NCBI GenBank assembly: GCA_045648425.1
Contig: JAZRNV010000127.1
Coordinates: 1-9,003 of the forward strand
From: RGIG2206 sp045648425
Lineage (GTDB): Bacteria > Bacillota > Clostridia > Oscillospirales > Acutalibacteraceae
Reading direction: 5' to 3'
Length of the DNA stretch: 9,003 bases
A program made the position numbers and the translations under genes. The notes beneath the pieces are model-generated. The model was not told where the DNA came from and searched no databases. It saw only the letters and a program-made list of their open reading frames with translations. Positions 6,244 to 9,003 of the stretch are shown piece by piece. Positions within the stretch are counted from its first letter, which is position 1; each line of letters starts with the position of its first letter.

Positions 6244-7260
6244 ATGATAAGATATGCTGTTGTGGGGGCCGGTTGGCGCAGTGAATTTTATTTAAGAATC
6301 GCTGCCGCCGCGCCCGACAAATTTGAATGCACGGGCATTTTCATCAGAAATGAAGAAACCGCCCAAGCATTTGCACAAAAACACAGAGTAAAAATCTGTC
6401 GCAACCTCGATTCGCTTCTTGCAACCTGCCCCGATTTTGTTGTTTCTTGTGTCAGCAAAAGCAATATCTGCAACGAGATTGAGTTGCTTTGTAAAAAGGG
6501 CTTTGCGGTTTTGAGCGAAACGCCTATTGGCGACAGTGATAACGCTACCGACAGCTTCTTAAGTCGGTATGACGCCTCTTGGCGCGTGCAGGTAGCGGAG
6601 CAATTTCATTTGCAGCCCCACAATCAGGCGATGATGTCGGTTGTGGAAAGCGGTATTTTAGGCAATGTAAATCATGTTCAACTCAGCTGCTGTCATGATT
6701 ATCACGCCGTCAGCTTGATTAGACATTTTTTGAAGGTTGGCAATTCAATGCCCAGGGTGAAAAGCATTGAATTTAGCGAAGAAATCACCCTTTACAATTC
6801 TCGCGCAGGGTATATTGACCCTACAAAAAAGGATTCTTCACATACCCTCGCTTTGTTGGATTTTGACGGCAAAACCGCCCTTTATGATTTTGTTAAAGAT
6901 CAGTATTTTTCAGATATTCGCCACAAAAGAATAGTTATTCGCGGTGATAAAGGTGAACTGTTTAACGACACCTGCACCTATTTGCAGGATGGGCGTGTGA
7001 GGTGTTTCAAATTAGAACGCATCGGTCGCGGTGCAAACGGCAACCTGGACGGATTGTATCTTGACAGCATTGTAGGTGAGGGTCGGATTCTTTATCAAAA
7101 CCCTTTTTACAAGGCGCGGCTGACCGATGAAGAAATTGCCATTGCCACCTGCCTTGTAAAAATGGACAATTATTTAAAAATCGGCCTCCCCTTCTATTCG
7201 GTTGAGGATGCGGCTTTAGATGCAAAAACAGCTTTTTTATTTCATAGCAACGAGGTGTAA
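6244..7260 (+). CDS. Gfo/Idh/MocA-family oxidoreductase with altered catalytic residues
   Basis: A 338-residue cytoplasmic protein. Residues 1-120 are a Rossmann fold for NAD(P) (RYAVVGAGWRSEFY, with the G8-G10 loop), followed by the beta-rich C-terminal domain of the family. The hallmark EKP motif is E92-T93-P94, so the usual catalytic lysine is threonine. In the active-site segment HDYHAVSLIRHFL (151-163) the His is kept (H154), but the residue four before it, usually Asp, is C150. I recall ETP and H-x-Y-H-x-x-SLIR in a subgroup of the family, so this is more likely a subgroup trait than decay; the frame is intact. Members usually oxidise or epimerise sugars and polyols, but the substrate here is unknown. 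AAGGAG (6233-6238) overlaps the stop of the regulator gene, indicating translational coupling. Confidence 0.88.
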   Translation: MIRYAVVGAGWRSEFYLRIAAAAPDKFECTGIFIRNEETAQAFAQKHRVKICRNLDSLLATCPDFVVSCVSKSNICNEIELLCKKGFAVLSETPIGDSDNATDSFLSRYDASWRVQVAEQFHLQPHNQAMMSVVESGILGNVNHVQLSCCHDYHAVSLIRHFLKVGNSMPRVKSIEFSEEITLYNSRAGYIDPTKKDSSHTLALLDFDGKTALYDFVKDQYFSDIRHKRIVIRGDKGELFNDTCTYLQDGRVRCFKLERIGRGANGNLDGLYLDSIVGEGRILYQNPFYKARLTDEEIAIATCLVKMDNYLKIGLPFYSVEDAALDAKTAFLFHSNEV

Positions 7261-7263
7261 AAT

Positions 7264-7995
7264 ATGTTTGATGCAAAAAAGGTAAAGGACCAGTGCGTTG
7301 CCTGGATAAGAGATTTTTTTGAAAACAACGGCAAAGATTGCAACGCAGTTGTGGGCATTTCCGGCGGTAAGGACAGCTCTGTTGTTGCCGCCCTGTGCGT
7401 TGAAGCGTTGGGCAAAGACCGCGTTATAGGTGTTTTGATGCCTCAGGGCGTTCAGCACGATATAGATATGGCCCAACTGCTTGTAAATCACCTTGGAATT
7501 AAGCACTACGTTGTTAACGTTAAGGATGCTGTTGACGGTGTGCTGAGCAGTTTGCCGAAAGAGATTGAAATTACTTCCCAGACTGTGCAGAACATTCCTC
7601 CCCGAGTGAGGATGACCACCCTTTACGCCGTCTCTCAAAGCTGCAACGGCAGGGTTGCCAACACCTGCAACCTTTCTGAGGATTGGGTAGGTTATTCCAC
7701 TCGCTACGGTGATTCGGTGGGCGATTTTTCACCCATGTCTTTTTTGACAGTTACCGAAGTTAAGCAAATTGGCTACGAATTGGGGTTGCCTAAAGAATTG
7801 GTTGACAAAACCCCTATTGACGGACTTTGCGGTAAAACCGATGAAGAAAATTTGGGCTTCACCTATGCCGAGCTTGACAAATACATCCGCACAGGCGAAT
7901 GTGACAATCCCGACACCAAGGCACTGATTGACCGAAAGCATAAGGCCAACCTATTTAAGCTGCAGCTTATGCCCTGTTTTAAACCCCAAATATAA
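7264..7995 (+). CDS. nadE: Ammonia-dependent NAD+ synthetase
   Basis: A 243-residue cytoplasmic enzyme that makes NAD+ from deamido-NAD+, ammonia and ATP, the last step of NAD synthesis. The ATP-pyrophosphatase P-loop is SGGKDSS (33-39). The later NTCNLSEDWVGYSTRYGD segment (133-150), KTPIDGLCGKTDEENLGF (182-199) and HKANLFKLQLMP (226-237) are typical. There is no N-terminal nitrilase/glutaminase domain, so it should use free ammonia, and the length is normal for this short form. GAGGTG (7252-7257) overlaps the end of the oxidoreductase gene, six bases from the ATG, and only three bases separate the two genes. Placing nadE in an operon with a sensor-regulator and an NAD(P)-binding oxidoreductase suggests cofactor supply tied to that pathway, though it may be the general housekeeping copy. 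Confidence 0.95.
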   Translation: MFDAKKVKDQCVAWIRDFFENNGKDCNAVVGISGGKDSSVVAALCVEALGKDRVIGVLMPQGVQHDIDMAQLLVNHLGIKHYVVNVKDAVDGVLSSLPKEIEITSQTVQNIPPRVRMTTLYAVSQSCNGRVANTCNLSEDWVGYSTRYGDSVGDFSPMSFLTVTEVKQIGYELGLPKELVDKTPIDGLCGKTDEENLGFTYAELDKYIRTGECDNPDTKALIDRKHKANLFKLQLMPCFKPQI

Positions 7996-7998
7996 AAG

Positions 7999-8040
7999 AA
8001 AAAGCCACCCGACACACGGTCGGATGGCTTTTTTATTTTA
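7999..8040. terminator. Bidirectional terminator between nadE and the MBL-fold gene
   Basis: GCCA-C-CCGAC (8004-8013) pairs with GTCGG-A-TGGC (8019-8028) around a five-base loop with one internal mismatch. It is flanked by AAAAA on the left and TTTTTTATTTT on the right. On the minus strand the stem is followed by TTTTTCTTTT. It serves both convergent transcripts, and the stop of the minus-strand gene lies at its edge. Confidence 0.88.
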
Positions 8041-8772
8041 TACAATTATTTCAGTGCCGTCTTGGACTCGGCATACGGGAATATCATCCTTCAGCTCATC
8101 CACAAGAGCGATGGTGTCTGCCAAGAAATATTCAGTGTAGTGATTTATGCAAAGGCGCTTAAGATTGGCACAGTTTTTAAAGATAGGCAGATAATAGGTT
8201 GCCTTAAAGTGACCACCCTCACACACCGCCAGATCAAGGGGCTCGTCAAGAACTTCGGTAGCAAAATCAGCACCGTGCCCGTCAGGCCAAAGGTCACCGC
8301 TGAAAAAGACGCGCTTGCCCTCTGCTTCAATGAGAAAAGAGAAGGACTCGGCTATGTGCTTGGTTCTGTATGCGGTCACGCGAATAAGGTCATCCTCATA
8401 GAACACGCCCTCTTTAACAGGCATAAAGGTGAAATCGCGCATTGTTGTTTGATTACACTTCATCCATAATCTGAGCGCTTCAACCGTTGCATCCATTGGC
8501 TCAGGAAGGCAAACGGTAGGCATAGCGGTTTTGAAATACCAGCTTGACAGCTCGAGAAAAGGAGGCAATCCGTTTGTATGGTCACCGTGCATATGGGTTA
8601 TGAATATGCCCTTAACCGTATCGGGTGAAATGCCCCTTGTAATAAGGTCGGGCATAGGGTCGGTGCCCATATCTACAAAATAACGTCTGCCGCAAATTTC
8701 AAGCATTGCACATGAGCAACGTCTGTTTGCCTCGGGAACACCGTGACTTGAACCGATGAATACAATTTTCAT
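8038..8772 (-). CDS. MBL-fold metallo-hydrolase, RNase Z-like
   Basis: A 244-residue cytoplasmic protein with a complete two-metal site: HMHGDH at residues 60-65 (H60, H62, D64, H65), H139 in RTKH, D160 in FFSGD and H211 in INHY. The N-terminal FIGSSHGVPEANRRCSC resembles the RNase Z/PhnP-like branch of the metallo-beta-lactamase superfamily. It is shorter than bacterial tRNase Z (about 305 residues) and I see no room for the tRNA-binding exosite arm. It is more likely a phosphodiesterase or other ester hydrolase than a true tRNase Z, and the substrate cannot be told. AAAGGAG (8781-8787) lies eight bases before the ATG, and a promoter lies at 8835-8863. It is transcribed alone, convergent with the nadE operon. 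Confidence 0.9.
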   Translation of the reverse strand: MKIVFIGSSHGVPEANRRCSCAMLEICGRRYFVDMGTDPMPDLITRGISPDTVKGIFITHMHGDHTNGLPPFLELSSWYFKTAMPTVCLPEPMDATVEALRLWMKCNQTTMRDFTFMPVKEGVFYEDDLIRVTAYRTKHIAESFSFLIEAEGKRVFFSGDLWPDGHGADFATEVLDEPLDLAVCEGGHFKATYYLPIFKNCANLKRLCINHYTEYFLADTIALVDELKDDIPVCRVQDGTEIIV

Positions 8773-8822
8773 ATGGATTGCTCCTTTAAATTTGATTTAA
8801 AAGCAGCTGAAAGCACTGCCAT
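8769..8822 (-). CDS. Possible 17-codon leader peptide overlapping the MBL-fold gene
   Basis: An ATG at 8822 opens a 17-codon frame (MAVLSAAFKSNLKEQSI) ending in a TGA at 8769-8771, which overlaps the ATG of the downstream gene as ATGA. AAGGTG ends three bases before its start, close but possible, and the frame begins a few bases after the predicted transcript start. It could couple translation to the hydrolase gene. The downstream gene has its own good ribosome site inside this frame, so the frame may be chance. Confidence 0.25.
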   Translation of the reverse strand: MAVLSAAFKSNLKEQSI

Positions 8823-8834
8823 CTACACCTTAAA

Positions 8835-8863
8835 AGCATACTACTCACAAATCAAAAAGTCAA
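8835..8863 (-). promoter_or_regulatory. Promoter of the MBL-fold hydrolase gene
   Basis: On the minus strand, TTGACT (8858-8863) and TATGCT (8835-8840) are separated by 17 bp. The expected transcript start is near 8828, giving a leader of about 55 bases. No other good promoter is visible between the hairpin cluster and the gene. Confidence 0.7.
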
Positions 8864-8877
8864 TAATGATTGTTGTT

Positions 8878-9003
8878 TGTCGAAACGCTTGAAAGCGCTT
8901 CGACAAGCCGCTTTTTAAGCGGATATAGCAAAATTAAATTCTATGATTTAATTTTGCACAACATTCATTGCAATGGATATGGACAAATTTTCAAAGAAAA
9001 TTT
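8878..9003. repeat. Tandem run of five different short inverted repeats
   Basis: In order: TGTCGAAACGCT/AGCGCTTCGACA (8878-8889 and 8894-8905, one mismatch that becomes a G-U pair in minus-strand RNA); CCGCTT-TTT-AAGCGG (8908-8922); GCAAAATTAAAT/ATTTAATTTTGC (8928-8939 and 8946-8957, perfect 12 bp); CATTGCAATG (8966-8975); and AAATTTTC-AAA-GAAAATTT (8985-9003, reaching the edge and perhaps continuing). None has a proper terminator T-run on the minus strand. The stems differ in sequence, so this is a hairpin array rather than a repeat of one unit. No coding frame fits. It lies upstream of the MBL-fold gene promoter. Confidence 0.7.

Noticed and set aside
7237..7638. A 133-codon minus-strand frame across the start of nadE
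   Set aside because: It is antisense to the P-loop coding region of an unmistakable nadE and has no initiation signals.
8038..8772. Naming the hydrolase as tRNase Z (rnz)
   Set aside because: The metal site fits, but the protein is about 60 residues short and the tRNA-binding exosite is not visible, so only the superfamily is supported.
8773..8834. Riboswitch in the leader of the MBL-fold gene
   Set aside because: The predicted leader is only about 55 bases, mostly AT-rich, with no recognisable conserved core or paired terminator/antiterminator.
8878..8905. Terminator for a gene entering from the right
   Set aside because: The stem is strong, but neither strand has a T-run directly after it.
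8878..9003. CRISPR array
   Set aside because: The palindromes differ in sequence and there are no equal repeats separated by uniform spacers.

Overview
The window looks like chromosomal DNA from an anaerobic, low-to-mid-GC member of the Clostridia (Oscillospiraceae-like, gut type). This rests on AGGAG/GAGGTG ribosome sites, consensus sigma-A promoters, rho-independent terminators with long T-runs, the protein families present, and intergenic clusters of short hairpins. Family names come from motif recognition only, as no database was searched, and the genus cannot be named.

Layout. Positions 1-370 (-) hold the start of an AT-rich lipoprotein gene that runs off the left edge, with its own promoter and a hairpin/direct-repeat patch behind it (401-505). 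Next come two divergent tRNA genes, tRNA-Thr(CGU) on the minus strand and tRNA-Leu(GAG) on the plus strand. Each has a near-consensus promoter and a terminator, and the two promoters are almost mirror images. A seven-helix YwaF/TMEM164-like membrane protein (955-1719, +) follows the tRNA-Leu terminator by only 30 bp. It converges through a shared terminator on a 1082-residue DUF5107-TPR protein (1768-5016, -).

The core of the window is a divergent locus around 5017-5175. The DUF5107-TPR gene reads leftward. A tight three-gene operon reads rightward: a regulator with an N-terminal LacI-type ligand-binding domain and a C-terminal LuxR-type helix-turn-helix, a Gfo/Idh/MocA-family oxidoreductase whose usual catalytic Lys and Asp are replaced, and ammonia-dependent NAD+ synthetase (nadE). 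A perfect 12-bp inverted repeat lies between the two promoters. The simplest reading is a carbohydrate-related module: a small-molecule sensor, an NAD(P)-binding oxidoreductase, cofactor synthesis and a large mutarotase-like protein with a TPR tail. The ligand and the reactions are unknown. This is the best candidate here for an undescribed system.

The operon ends at a terminator shared with a convergent RNase Z-like metallo-beta-lactamase-fold hydrolase (8038-8772, -). Upstream of that gene are its promoter, a possible 17-codon leader peptide overlapping its start, and a run of five different short inverted repeats reaching the right edge (8878-9003).
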